Shown: piece by piece, positions 36,235 through 43,719 of the stretch
Numbering within the stretch: the stretch's first letter is position 1
How the letters are laid out: each line of letters opens with the position of its first letter
Assembly: GCA_018402305.1 (NCBI GenBank)
Contig: JAGYJE010000015.1
Coordinates: forward strand, 1-64,000
Length of the DNA: 64,000 nt
Reading direction: 5' to 3'
Source of the DNA: Puniceicoccaceae bacterium
Lineage (GTDB): Bacteria; Verrucomicrobiota; Verrucomicrobiia; Opitutales; Coraliomargaritaceae
Notes under the pieces: model-generated
The model's database searches: none
The model's input: the letters and a program-made list of their open reading frames with translations, nothing else
What the model was told of the DNA's origin: nothing
Position numbers and translations under genes: made by a program

Positions 36235-37266
36235 CTAGTTTTTCAGGGCTGTCTCGATTTGCTGGAGCGTGGAGAGTAGCTCGGAAAATGACGGCGCATC
36301 GCCGAAGAACATCGACTCCATCTTGCGGTAGTCGTTTCTCCATGCGGCGACTTCCGCCTCAGACGGATGCAATACCAGATCACCCGGCTTCAGGGATCGG
36401 TGATCCACCCAGTTGTAGCTGAAAGCACTGGCGCGGTGCTGCATGACTGCATAAAAGACGGGCAAGTGTTCCTGTAGCGTAGCCCCGATCTTTTCTTCAT
36501 TCCAGAGTTGGTGCAGGTCGTAGAAGTGGCGTGAGTGGCGCTCTCCAGGTGCTTTGCGCTCTGGACGAACATTGTGCTCGTGGACTAGGGCGATCTTTTC
36601 CCAAAAAGTCCGAACCGGCCGCACGCTTCTGATTTCGTATTGCCGACCGGGTGGCTCGACAGCGGGAAACTCCTGCGTGACATAGGGCTCAACCGAGCGG
36701 ACAGCAGCGGGCATCCCCTCGGCCCGACCACTGAGCTCAATCTTTACCTGTGGCTTAAAGTAGTCGGAAGGCGGCAGGAGCTTCGTTTCGGGATAGCGAA
36801 CCAGGAGAACAAAGGGATCCCGCGCTTTCTTCAGGTCCTCCACAACAATCCTTTTGTCTGCGTCATGAACGAAAGGCCTCATACACTCCACCATATAAGG
36901 CGCGATCGCCTGCTCGATAACTTCCCGGCACTGCCTGCGAAGTTGCTTCAGGTGGCGCTCCTGGGCGCTAGGGCTGGCACCGGGATCGGGGGCCTCAATC
37001 GGTGCCCCGGTCATCGTCCAATTCCGACTCATGGCCAGATCAATATCTTCTGAAAAGCGGCGGATGCAGCCCCATGCCTTCGAGAGTGAAGTGCCTCCGC
37101 GAAAAACAAGATGCGGGGCAATGTCGTTACTGGTAAACAATTGCGAGAGCGTCCAGCATACCCAATAGTCCTTCTCGATGTGGAAGGGGTGAATGCCCTG
37201 ACGCACGCCCGTTTCAGTAAAGACTGCTTCCCGCTCTTCCGCGGACATGCGCGCGAGTTGGCTCAT
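36235..37266 (-). CDS. AbiEii/AbiGii-type nucleotidyltransferase toxin
   Basis: A 343-residue DUF1814-family nucleotidyltransferase. The fold begins IHPFHIEKDYWVCWTLSQLF, and the active site is VFRGGTSLSKAW followed by RFSEDIDLAM, with the two aspartates of the NTP-binding DxD motif. Further conserved segments are VKIELSGRAEG and RTFWEKIALVHEH. AbiEii toxins transfer nucleotides to tRNA acceptor ends and abort phage infection. Its start overlaps the antitoxin stop by four bases (37263-37266). The frame appears complete. Confidence 0.87.
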   Translation of the reverse strand: MSQLARMSAEEREAVFTETGVRQGIHPFHIEKDYWVCWTLSQLFTSNDIAPHLVFRGGTSLSKAWGCIRRFSEDIDLAMSRNWTMTGAPIEAPDPGASPSAQERHLKQLRRQCREVIEQAIAPYMVECMRPFVHDADKRIVVEDLKKARDPFVLLVRYPETKLLPPSDYFKPQVKIELSGRAEGMPAAVRSVEPYVTQEFPAVEPPGRQYEIRSVRPVRTFWEKIALVHEHNVRPERKAPGERHSRHFYDLHQLWNEEKIGATLQEHLPVFYAVMQHRASAFSYNWVDHRSLKPGDLVLHPSEAEVAAWRNDYRKMESMFFGDAPSFSELLSTLQQIETALKN

Positions 37267-37880
37267 CGCTCATCGCCTTTCCCATCAGCGGCAATCTGCC
37301 TGAAAATAGGCCCCATCCATGCCGGCGCATAGGGGATATCCTGAAACAACTGCTGCCGCTGCTTCGGATTCAGACGCTTGCGCAGCTTGCGCACCACTTC
37401 CGGCCCCACCGCTCCCTTGCCGAGGTAGCGCAGGGCCTGGATGACGACACCACTCACCCGGTCCGCAGTTGCCAGATTCTTCGCAACCGTCGGACGAAGC
37501 GTCACCATTAGATTCTTGATCTTCGCCTGCCGCTTCGGCCCGCTCGTTAGGTAGGCTACCTTCATGGGCACCTGATCGCTCAGTCCGAGCATATTGGCCG
37601 CCATGGCACCCGTTGGCAGCAGCCTCGCCGCGTCACGACGCGCCAATGCCTTTGCCACAGCCTCCGGCGAAGGCGAAAGCTGCCCCAATAAAGGGTCTTG
37701 CTTCGGGTAGTTGTAAAGCCCCCGATCCACCCGCTGGAGCACTCCCTTCCGCGTTAGGCGCGACAAGCCCTGATCCACCGCATCGCGACTCCCCGACTTA
37801 AGAAAATCAAAGGGCGTAACCACAGCCCCTTTCCCACGGCGCTGAACCCCCTTCATTATAGTATCTTCGATGCTTTTCAT
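37263..37880 (-). CDS. AbiEi-type antitoxin (DUF6088 family)
   Basis: A 205-residue protein that begins with a winged-helix DNA-binding domain (KGAVVTPFDFLKSGSRDAVDQGLSRLTRKGVLQRV, read in pieces) and the LYNYPKQDP element. The C-terminal domain contains LTSGPKRQAKIKNLMVTLR. This is the arrangement of AbiEi/DUF6088 antitoxins, which neutralise the AbiEii enzyme and repress their own operon. An inverted repeat 22-53 bases upstream is a good candidate operator. Confidence 0.83.
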   Translation of the reverse strand: MKSIEDTIMKGVQRRGKGAVVTPFDFLKSGSRDAVDQGLSRLTRKGVLQRVDRGLYNYPKQDPLLGQLSPSPEAVAKALARRDAARLLPTGAMAANMLGLSDQVPMKVAYLTSGPKRQAKIKNLMVTLRPTVAKNLATADRVSGVVIQALRYLGKGAVGPEVVRKLRKRLNPKQRQQLFQDIPYAPAWMGPIFRQIAADGKGDER

Positions 37881-37901
37881 AGCTCTTAAGCTACATAAAT
37901 A

Positions 37902-37933
37902 TTGTCAGAAAACAAGGGTATTATTTCTGACAA
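37902..37933. promoter_or_regulatory. Candidate AbiEi operator
   Basis: A perfect 10-bp inverted repeat, TTGTCAGAAA and TTTCTGACAA, separated by 12 bases, lies just upstream of the antitoxin start. AbiEi proteins are known to repress their own operon by binding inverted repeats of this kind. The AT-rich spacer may hold the -10 element. Confidence 0.6.
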
Positions 37934-38009
37934 AAAGCCCTCGACTATCAGAAGATCGGCTCGCCCTTTTCGGATTCGCCTGATTCGGCGAGGGCGTCAC
38001 CGACTGAAG

Positions 38010-38050
38010 TGGAGGCAATGTTTTTGGGGCTTGTAACGTTTTTGTAGGGA
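38010..38050. repeat. Direct repeat flanking the LRR gene, left copy
   Basis: GGAGGCAATGTTTTTGGGGC then TTGTAACGTTTTTG at 38010-38050 closely matches GGAGGCAATGATTTTTGGGC then TTGTTACGTTTTTG at 39303-39342. The right copy lies just upstream of the LRR gene on its own strand, the left copy just beyond its 3' end. They may be the remains of tandem LRR genes, each with the same leader. Confidence 0.6.
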
Positions 38051-38116
38051 GATCGAGGCCGGGGGCGCATCCGTTCCCCGAGCGAGCGGAGCGAGCGCAG
38101 GGGTTGGCGGGGAGCG

Positions 38117-39274
38117 CTACTCCTGCATTTTGAAGCGGTAGAAGCGGGCTTGGGCGGGGGCGTCGATCTCGATGGTGTGGTCGGTCTTGGTAGGAGTTGA
38201 CCAGTCGCTGAGATCGGAGGTCTCCTCGAGGGTCATCGTGATGCGTGCTTTGCCGCCTGAGACGTCTATCCTGGTGGCACCCGGGCGAGCATCCATTATC
38301 TGAGAGGCTGTGAAAAGGTTGAAGCTGGCGGGGTCGTTGATAACATCCTGCTGGCCGGCGGTGCGGGCGGCGGTGACTTCGCTGGGGGTGGCCAGATCGA
38401 AGGATGCGGGGTCGGCGAGCACGGAATTGATGCCCTGCTGCTCGACAAGGGGCAGTTCTTCCTTGGTGGCGAAGCCGGAGTTGTCTTGCGCGGCGAGCAT
38501 GGCGGCAGCGACGGCGGCAATGAACTCGGAATCGTCTTTCAAAACATCGGCAATCGCTCCGTAGAAGATGTCTGGGATGAGATCAATTGGCACGTCTTAC
38601 TTAGGCAATGCTGGTGCAAAACGGTTGGGTATCGTGATGCTGGTTAGGTTGGTGCATTGGTAGAAGGCTCCCTCTCCGATGCTGGTGAGGCTGTCGGGGA
38701 GGGTGATGCTGGTCAGGCTGGTGCAGAGGGAGAAGGCATAATTCCTGATGCTGGTGACGCCTTCGGGGAGGGTGATGCTGGTCAGGCTGGTGCAGTAGGA
38801 GAAGGCAGAATACCCGATGCTGGTGACGCTGTCGGGCAGGGTGATGCTGGTCAGGCTGGTGCAGTTGTTGAAGGCATAAGCCCCGATGCTGGTGACGCCT
38901 TCGGGGAGGGTGATGCTGGTCAGGTTGGTGCAGTTGTAGAAGGCTCCCTCTCCGATGGTGGTGACGCCGTCGGGGATTGTGATGCTGGTCAGGCTGGTGC
39001 AGTCGAAGAAGGCATACTCCCCGATGCTGGTGAGGCTGTTGGGGAGGGTGATGCTGGTTAGGCTGGTGCAGTTGTTGAAGGCCGCATCCCCGATGCTGGT
39101 GACGGGGAGGCCGTTGTAGGTGGCGGGGATGGTGAGGGCGCCGGAGGCGGATGTACGGCAATCGCTGACTTCGTAGGCGGTGCCTTCGTTGATCAAGGCG
39201 AATGACAGATCGCTGACGGAAGCGGCGGTGAGTGAGAGTATGGGGAGGAGGAGGATTGGTATAAGGCGGTGCAT
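38117..39274 (-). pseudogene. BspA-like leucine-rich repeat surface protein split by an in-frame stop
   Basis: The 38597-39274 part has a signal peptide (LIPILLLPILSLTAASV), then seven LRR_5 units of 23 residues with the form TSIGEYAFFDCTSLTSITLP. A TAA at 38597-38599 follows IPNRFAPALPK. The same frame then resumes through DVPIDLIPDIFYGAIADVL to 38117. The second part is the C-terminal module common in this phylum: FATKEELPLVEQQG, VINDPASFNLFTASQI and a final RFYRFKMQE, which resembles a cell-surface sorting region. A single nonsense change therefore splits one gene of about 385 codons. The tail could restart at a GTG at 38593, but would lack export. Confidence 0.78.
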
Positions 39275-39362
39275 GGCGAGAGGGAGATTGGCTTTTGAGG
39301 CGGTGGAGGCAATGATTTTTGGGCTTGTTACGTTTTTGTGACTTAGGTGGCGGGATGTGGGC

Positions 39363-39560
39363 TTAGGGCTTTGCTTGGTCGAGGGTGCGGCTCCAGCCTG
39401 GATTTTCTTCGAGCCATTTGAGGGCTGCCTCTACGGTGGATCGGTAGCCGGGCATTTTGAAGCCTGCTTTTTTCATCCGATAGACGTAGTTGGGGTGGCG
39501 GTTGAGGCGCCAGGCGAGTTCTTTGACGGTGAGGAGTTGGGTGTCGGTGGATTTTAACAT
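39363..39560 (-). CDS. Excisionase/AlpA-like helix-turn-helix protein
   Basis: A 65-residue protein with a winged-helix or MerR-like DNA-binding fold: QLLTVKELAWRLNRHPNYVYRM, KKAGFKMPGYRSTVEAALKWL. This resembles excisionase or AlpA-type regulators found next to integrases. The ATG at 39560 is supported because the helix-turn-helix begins right after it, while upstream sequence is a repeat element. It may have controlled excision of the island. Confidence 0.6.
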   Translation of the reverse strand: MLKSTDTQLLTVKELAWRLNRHPNYVYRMKKAGFKMPGYRSTVEAALKWLEENPGWSRTLDQAKP

Positions 39561-39589
39561 GGTTGGTGTGATTTGAGTTGTTGAGTCGT

Positions 39590-39665
39590 TAAGTTGTGAG
39601 TGGGAACCACCCCGACCCGGCGAGCGGGTCACCCCTCCTTGGTAAGGAGGGGAGGTTTCTGGGTG
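39590..39665. repeat. Degenerate family C-type palindromic element
   Basis: ACCACCCCGACCCGGCGAGC then GGGTCACCCCTCC contains a GACCCG/CGGGTC hairpin. CTCCTTGGTAAGGAGGGGAG follows as a second hairpin. The same framework with different stems recurs at 42190-42256, indicating a family with conserved ACCACCCC/ACCCCTCC linkers and variable stems. Confidence 0.6.
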
Positions 39666-39746
39666 CGACCACTTGGACCACTTGGGGGTGAATATCCCTA
39701 ACTTTTTTGTGTGTTTTGGGTTTTGGATGGGTTCTTTACGCAAAAG

Positions 39747-39995
39747 TTAGGGGTGAAGGGGTGAAAGTGTTCCATGTGTCCGCGTTTTCTGGGTGAGGCC
39801 GTCGCGTGTGGTGGGATCGGCGAAGCGGATGCGGCCGGCCCATTGTTTGCGGCGGGAGGCGGCGCGGGCATCGAAGCCGCCCTGCTTGGCATACCAGACG
39901 AGGGTGGCGATGCCTATCTGATCGAGCTTATGCCGCCACAGGCACGTAGCGGACCTTAAACTTGGGCACATCAAGAACCGGATCTTCAGCGACAT
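39747..39995 (-). other. Open-frame fragment, unassigned
   Basis: An 82-codon minus-strand frame overlaps the end of the integrase remnant. Its later part, IGIATLVWYAKQGGFDARAA and RRKQWAGRIRFADPTTRDG, has the look of a real protein terminus, ending at 39747. I do not recognise it. It may be the tail of a gene whose front was lost when the integrase was truncated. Confidence 0.3.
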
Positions 39996-40596
39996 ACTTT
40001 TCTGAACGGCAAAACTTGAAGAACGTGCTCAGATAGCCTCTACGGTTGTTCCAAGTTTTGAGTGAAGCGGCTCGGCGCGAATCCTTCAATTCGCCTTCGA
40101 GGTAAGCCTTTAATTCCTGCGACTGTAACTCATCAAGCTGCCGCGAACCAAAAACCTTCTTAAGGGTGAAGAGTTCACGGTAGATAGAATCATATTGCCT
40201 GGCAGTGATGAGACCACGCTCCTGATCTCTGGATCGCGCATCGAGATAGATTTGCGATACTTCATCGACTGTGGCTTGATTCGCTGCTTCCTTGAAATGC
40301 TCGGTCAGGTAATTGGCCGCAAACGTGAGCGAACGCTGAATGCCCGCGCGCTTAAGTATGTTGACTGCTGCAATGGCGTCGCGGTTCTGATCGTGGGTAA
40401 GCGTGGTCTAAACTGTCTGTCCGTCCGACTGACCATTCAGATGCTCAATATCGTATTCCTGGCGCTTGGCTGCCGCGTTTTCCCTCGACTTGTAGTTTTC
40501 CCGGATGCGTTTCCCATTGAGAGTGCCAGACAAGCGGTAAACTTGGGCACCGCTTGGATTCTTAAACTTCGTGATTTTGAAACGTGATTTTGCCAT
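39928..40596 (-). pseudogene. Tyrosine recombinase (phage-type integrase), N-terminal part only
   Basis: Reading from the ATG at 40596 gives an arm-binding domain (MAKSRFKITKFKNPSGAQVYR) then EYDIEHLNGQ. A TAG at codon 63 (40408-40410) is followed in the same frame by the core-binding domain (RAGIQRSLTFAANYLTEHF, ITARQYDSIYRELFTLKK, LKTWNNRRGYLSTFFKFC) to a TAA at 39928. The catalytic domain with R..HxxR..Y is absent, so the recombinase cannot act. The position, directly against the tRNA-Asp attachment site, is that of an island integrase. Downstream DNA (39747-39925) carries an unrelated open tail of uncertain origin. Confidence 0.72.
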
Positions 40597-40655
40597 AAAG
40601 AAGCCCCGATTTGCCATTTCAGATTGGCAAATCGGGGCTTAGTATCCATTGTAAA

Positions 40656-40732
40656 TGGCGGGATAGACGGGACTTGAACCCGCGGCCTCCTGCGTGACAG
40701 GCAGGCGCTCTAACCAACTGAGCTACTACCCC
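40656..40732 (-). tRNA. tRNA-Asp (anticodon GTC); island attachment site
   Basis: On the minus strand GGGGTAG pairs with CTATCCC, the anticodon arm CCTGC-CTGTCAC-GCAGG gives GTC, and the discriminator is G as expected for Asp, with CCA encoded. The 3' 24 bases are part of the 27-bp repeat (40653-40679) also found at 36064-36090. The gene remains intact because the incoming element restored its 3' end, but its original terminator is now 4.6 kb away. Confidence 0.94.
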
Positions 40733-40858
40733 AAAAAGTCGAGAAGGGCTGGAGCGTAGAATCCGATAAGACCATGTCAAGCGGTGTTTTTTACAAAAGT
40801 AAATTTTTAGTTCTTCGCCGAATCGCAGGGCAGAGACTTTCCCTTGAGGCTCTAAAAA

Positions 40859-40932
<74 letters not shown>

Positions 40933-41102
40933 TTAGTTTCCTTTCTGGAGTGAGCAACATAGGTCGTATGAAATCAAGTCAAAATGATGATTTATTTGCA
41001 GCTTTGCAGGGACTCAACGAAGAATGCGGCATAAAGTGCCCTTTGATTTGAAACGAGACTTGTCATTGTGGCGAAAGCCTTTTTTAGATAGGGGTTTGGT
41101 CG

Positions 41103-41194
<92 letters not shown>

Positions 41195-41214
41195 CGACGG
41201 GGCTATAAAAGGGG

Positions 41215-41702
41215 TCATTTCGTAAATTTTTGAATAAACTTCTGGTAGGCTTCAGAGGCGTCTCCACCTTTTGAGGCGAAACGCCCGACGTGAACGCTGA
41301 CGGCTTGGGACACACCCATGTGCAGCTGCTTGGCGATCCAAGCGTTCGGCGCGTTGGTGCGGCGCTTCAACTCGTGGGCGACCCATATTTTCCACGCTTC
41401 GGATTTCTTCTGAACGCGCGCGGAACGCTCGGTCTGCCGGGCCGCACGCAGACCGAAGTCCCCAGCAACCATTTCATGCCCGAGGAGAGATTCCCCCGGG
41501 GCGTGCGCACTACCAGATGGAAGTGGTTCGTCATCACACAAAAGCCCTCCAGCACCCAACCTGACTTTTCGCACGCCTCAAATAGACAAGTTTCGAAAGA
41601 CTGATGCGCACCCTCGTTGACAAACAGATCCTGCCGGTAATTCCCACGGTTGATTACATGATATACCCCGCCCTCGCGCTCAATCCGTAAACTTCGTGCC
41701 AT
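41215..41702 (-). pseudogene. REP-associated Y1 transposase (RAYT) with internal deletion
   Basis: The N-terminal frame (41702 down to about 41462) reads MARSLRIEREGGVYHVINRG, then GFCVMTNHFHLVVRTP with the HxH of the HUH nuclease motif, and GNLSSGMKWLLGT. The frame then shifts near 41460 to a C-terminal part: ERSARVQKKSEAWKIWVAHE, LKRRTNAPNAWIAKQLHMG and SVHVGRF, a tail found in longer members. About 100 residues between, including the catalytic tyrosine helix, are missing. The element is flanked by a perfect inverted repeat, GGGTCATTTCGTAAA at 41213 and TTTACGAAATGACCC at 41748. Confidence 0.78.
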
Positions 41703-41759
41703 ATCGCGATATTCATGGGGAACCATCAGACTCACGAAGTTTATCTTTACGAAATGACC

Positions 41760-41933
41760 CGAATGGCGCTAACTTAAGCTGATTGAGTCAGTTAAAGGCG
41801 AACTGGGATGGGCTGCTTCAGCTGCCCTTTTGGATATGTAAAAAGCTTTTAATCAGTTAATTATTCTAAATCGGCAGCTAAAGCAGCCGTTCCCAGTAAG
41901 GGCTTTCCTACCGCTTAAGTTAGCGCCATTCCG
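41760..41933. mobile_element. 174-bp MITE-like palindromic element
   Basis: Perfect 18-bp terminal inverted repeats, GAATGGCGCTAACTTAAG and its complement, bound the element. Inside, ACTGGGATGGGCTGCTTCAG and its near complement CAGCCGTTCCCAGT side also pair, so almost the whole element can fold into one hairpin. It sits beside CGAAATGACCC on both sides, consistent with an 11-bp target duplication. It contains no gene. Confidence 0.75.
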
Positions 41934-41995
41934 AAATGACCCCTTTTGGTTGGCCCGAAATGACCCCTTTTGGTTGGCCCCTTTTGGTTGGCCAA
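41934..41995. repeat. Tandem GAAATGACCCCTTTTGG motifs beside the MITE
   Basis: CGAAATGACCCCTTTTGGTT with GGCC is repeated twice, then CCCCTTTTGGTTGGCC once more. It shares its core with the inverted repeats that flank the transposase remnant and with the ACGAAGCGACCCCTTTTTC tails at 550-570 and 1089-1139. Confidence 0.7.
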
Positions 41996-42391
41996 AACCA
42001 CTGCGCCTCTGCGCGAGACTAAATTCTCCAAATGTCTAGTTCCTAGCCATTTTTAATGCTCAAAATGAAGGCATTTATTCAGGTTGGGAAAAATTTGTTA
42101 TGCACCCATGTAGGATGTTGGATAAATAATGGGCCCTCCTTCGCTTTGCGAGCTACGGCGGGTCTGCGAGGATATGGAAGATGGGATGTGGGACCACCCC
42201 GCCTCGCTGCGTGGCCACCCCTCCTATCCGGCGGTGGCCGGACAGGAGGGGAGTTTTTTCTGACTTCCGAGTGACCGGAAAAACCAGACTGTAAGTAATT
42301 GATTATCAAGAAACCAAAGCGGTCATAGGGTGTCCTTAAAATTGTGAAAAAAGGGTATTTGAGGGAAAAATCATAATCGACCTACGAGCCC
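41996..42391. other. Gene-free region with repeat fragments
   Basis: The stretch contains CTGCGCCTCTGCGCGAG near 42000, a 25-base motif (GTTGGGAAAAATTTGTTATG then CACCC) at 42083-42107 also found at 19518-19542, and a family C-like double hairpin at 42190-42256. At 42331 AGGGTGTCCTTAAAATT resembles the GGGTGTCCTAATTTC near 61475. No convincing coding sequence is present. Confidence 0.5.
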
Positions 42392-43627
42392 CTAGATAAA
42401 GGGCACGTGATCGAAGCTTTGGCCAAGGATTTTGCTGGAGTCGGCTTCCAGCCACTTGTCGAGGACGCTGCTGTAGATGCCGCGGAAGTCGGTGGAATAC
42501 TGTAGGTCATTTTTCGGGTCGCTGACAAGTTCGGGGGCCTGGCCGAGCAGGCCGCCATTGACCTTGGAGCCCATGACAAAGAGGGGGGCCGCGGTGCCGT
42601 GATCGGTGCCGGCGCTGCCGTTTTCGGCCGGGCGGCGGCCGAACTCGGAGAAGGTGAGGGTGAGGACCTGATCGTCTTTCTGGTGGGCGGTGAGGTCTTT
42701 TTGAAAGGCCCGCATGGCGCCGGAGAGCTCGGTGAGGAGGCGGGCGTGATTGACCAACTGGTTGGCATGGGTATCATAGCCGCCTTGGGAGACGAAGTAG
42801 ACCCGAGTCTCGAGGTCGGCGTGAATGAGGGCTGCGACGCGTTTCAGAGACTGGGCCAGACGGGTGCCGGGGTAGGGCGTTTTGGCTTTGTATTTGGAGA
42901 TAATTTGCTCGACCCGGCGCTCGGTCACGAGGGTGTTCATCATGGTGTGCTGCAGGTAGCTGGCGTTGCCCTCAATGTGGTCGGCTTGGAGCAGTTTTTC
43001 GTAGGCGAGGTCGGCGGGGTCGCGGCTGGGGTCGAAGCGCCCCAAGGGCTTCATGCCAAAGAGGGCGTGCGATTTGGCGGAAAGATAGCTGTGGGGAATC
43101 ATGTCGCCGACATGGATGCCGCAGGGGTCCGGAGCTTTACCCTTTGCGGCATCGGGGCGGCCGGCGCAGCTGTTGTCAAAGTAGCGGCCGAGCCAGCCCT
43201 CGCGCTGGCTCTCGCTATCGCTGCCGGTTTCCCATATCTCGGTGGAACGGAAGTGGCTGCGGTTGGGGTTGGGGTAGCCGACGTTTTGCACGATTGAAAG
43301 CTGTCCCTCATCGAAGAGTTCATGAAGCGGACGGCAGGCCGGGTGGAGCGCGAGGTCATCGCTTATAGGGAGCAGGCCCTCGCGCAGGGCCAAAGTGGGG
43401 CGCAGTTTGTGGTAGCGGTCGTCGGTGAAAGGGATGACGGTATTGAGGCCGTCGTTACCACCGGCCAGTTGGATGATGACGAGGATACTGCGGTCGCGCT
43501 CCGGCGCGGGGGTTTGGGCCATGGCACTGCGCGCCAAAAAGGCGGGGGCCACGCCGCTGAAGGCGAGGAAGCCAAGACCGGCGCCGCCCCGGATGAATTC
43601 GCGACGAGTGAGGGGAAGGGTATTCAT
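42392..43627 (-). CDS. DUF1501 protein with Tat signal
   Basis: A 411-residue exported protein. The N terminus has a twin-arginine signal (LTRREFIRGGAGLGFLAFSG). The mature part is alkaline-phosphatase-like: ILVIIQLAGGNDGLNTVIPF, QGGYDTHANQLVNH, LTFSEFGRRPAENGSAGTDH and FVMGSKVNGG. DUF1501 proteins are encoded next to DUF1800 proteins in many Planctomycetes, Verrucomicrobia and Proteobacteria; the function of the pair is not established. The ATG at 43627 starts at the Tat signal. The upstream bases are an iterated GGGATGC tract. Confidence 0.9.
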   Translation of the reverse strand: MNTLPLTRREFIRGGAGLGFLAFSGVAPAFLARSAMAQTPAPERDRSILVIIQLAGGNDGLNTVIPFTDDRYHKLRPTLALREGLLPISDDLALHPACRPLHELFDEGQLSIVQNVGYPNPNRSHFRSTEIWETGSDSESQREGWLGRYFDNSCAGRPDAAKGKAPDPCGIHVGDMIPHSYLSAKSHALFGMKPLGRFDPSRDPADLAYEKLLQADHIEGNASYLQHTMMNTLVTERRVEQIISKYKAKTPYPGTRLAQSLKRVAALIHADLETRVYFVSQGGYDTHANQLVNHARLLTELSGAMRAFQKDLTAHQKDDQVLTLTFSEFGRRPAENGSAGTDHGTAAPLFVMGSKVNGGLLGQAPELVSDPKNDLQYSTDFRGIYSSVLDKWLEADSSKILGQSFDHVPFI

Positions 43628-43719
43628 GCGGGATGCGGGATACGGGATGGGGGATGCGGGATGCGGGATGCGCTTTGACAACTGGAAACTGATTCACTGA
43701 CAACGAGAAAACCTGTGCG
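43628..43719. repeat. GGGATGC-type microsatellite in the DUF1800-DUF1501 gap
   Basis: About six imperfect copies of GGGATGC/GGGATAC occupy 43630-43672, directly before the DUF1501 start where its ribosome-binding site would be. The remainder of the gap shows no hairpin. Confidence 0.6.

Larger units (their letters stand above)
36091..40652. mobile_element. Small genomic island in tRNA-Asp
   Basis: The DNA between the two 27-bp attachment repeats holds an AbiE toxin-antitoxin pair, a nonsense-split BspA-like LRR protein, an excisionase-like protein and, next to the tRNA, a dead tyrosine recombinase. This order, with the integrase fragment adjoining the tRNA, is that of an integrative element. 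With the recombinase truncated the island is stranded. The first 140 bases and 37.93-38.11 kb are non-coding. Confidence 0.82.

Noticed and set aside
38601-39161. Histidine/glutamine-rich frame opposite or alongside the LRR gene
   Set aside because: It is a frame-shifted reading of the LRR nucleotide repeats; the minus-strand frame with signal peptide and LRR motif is the real one.
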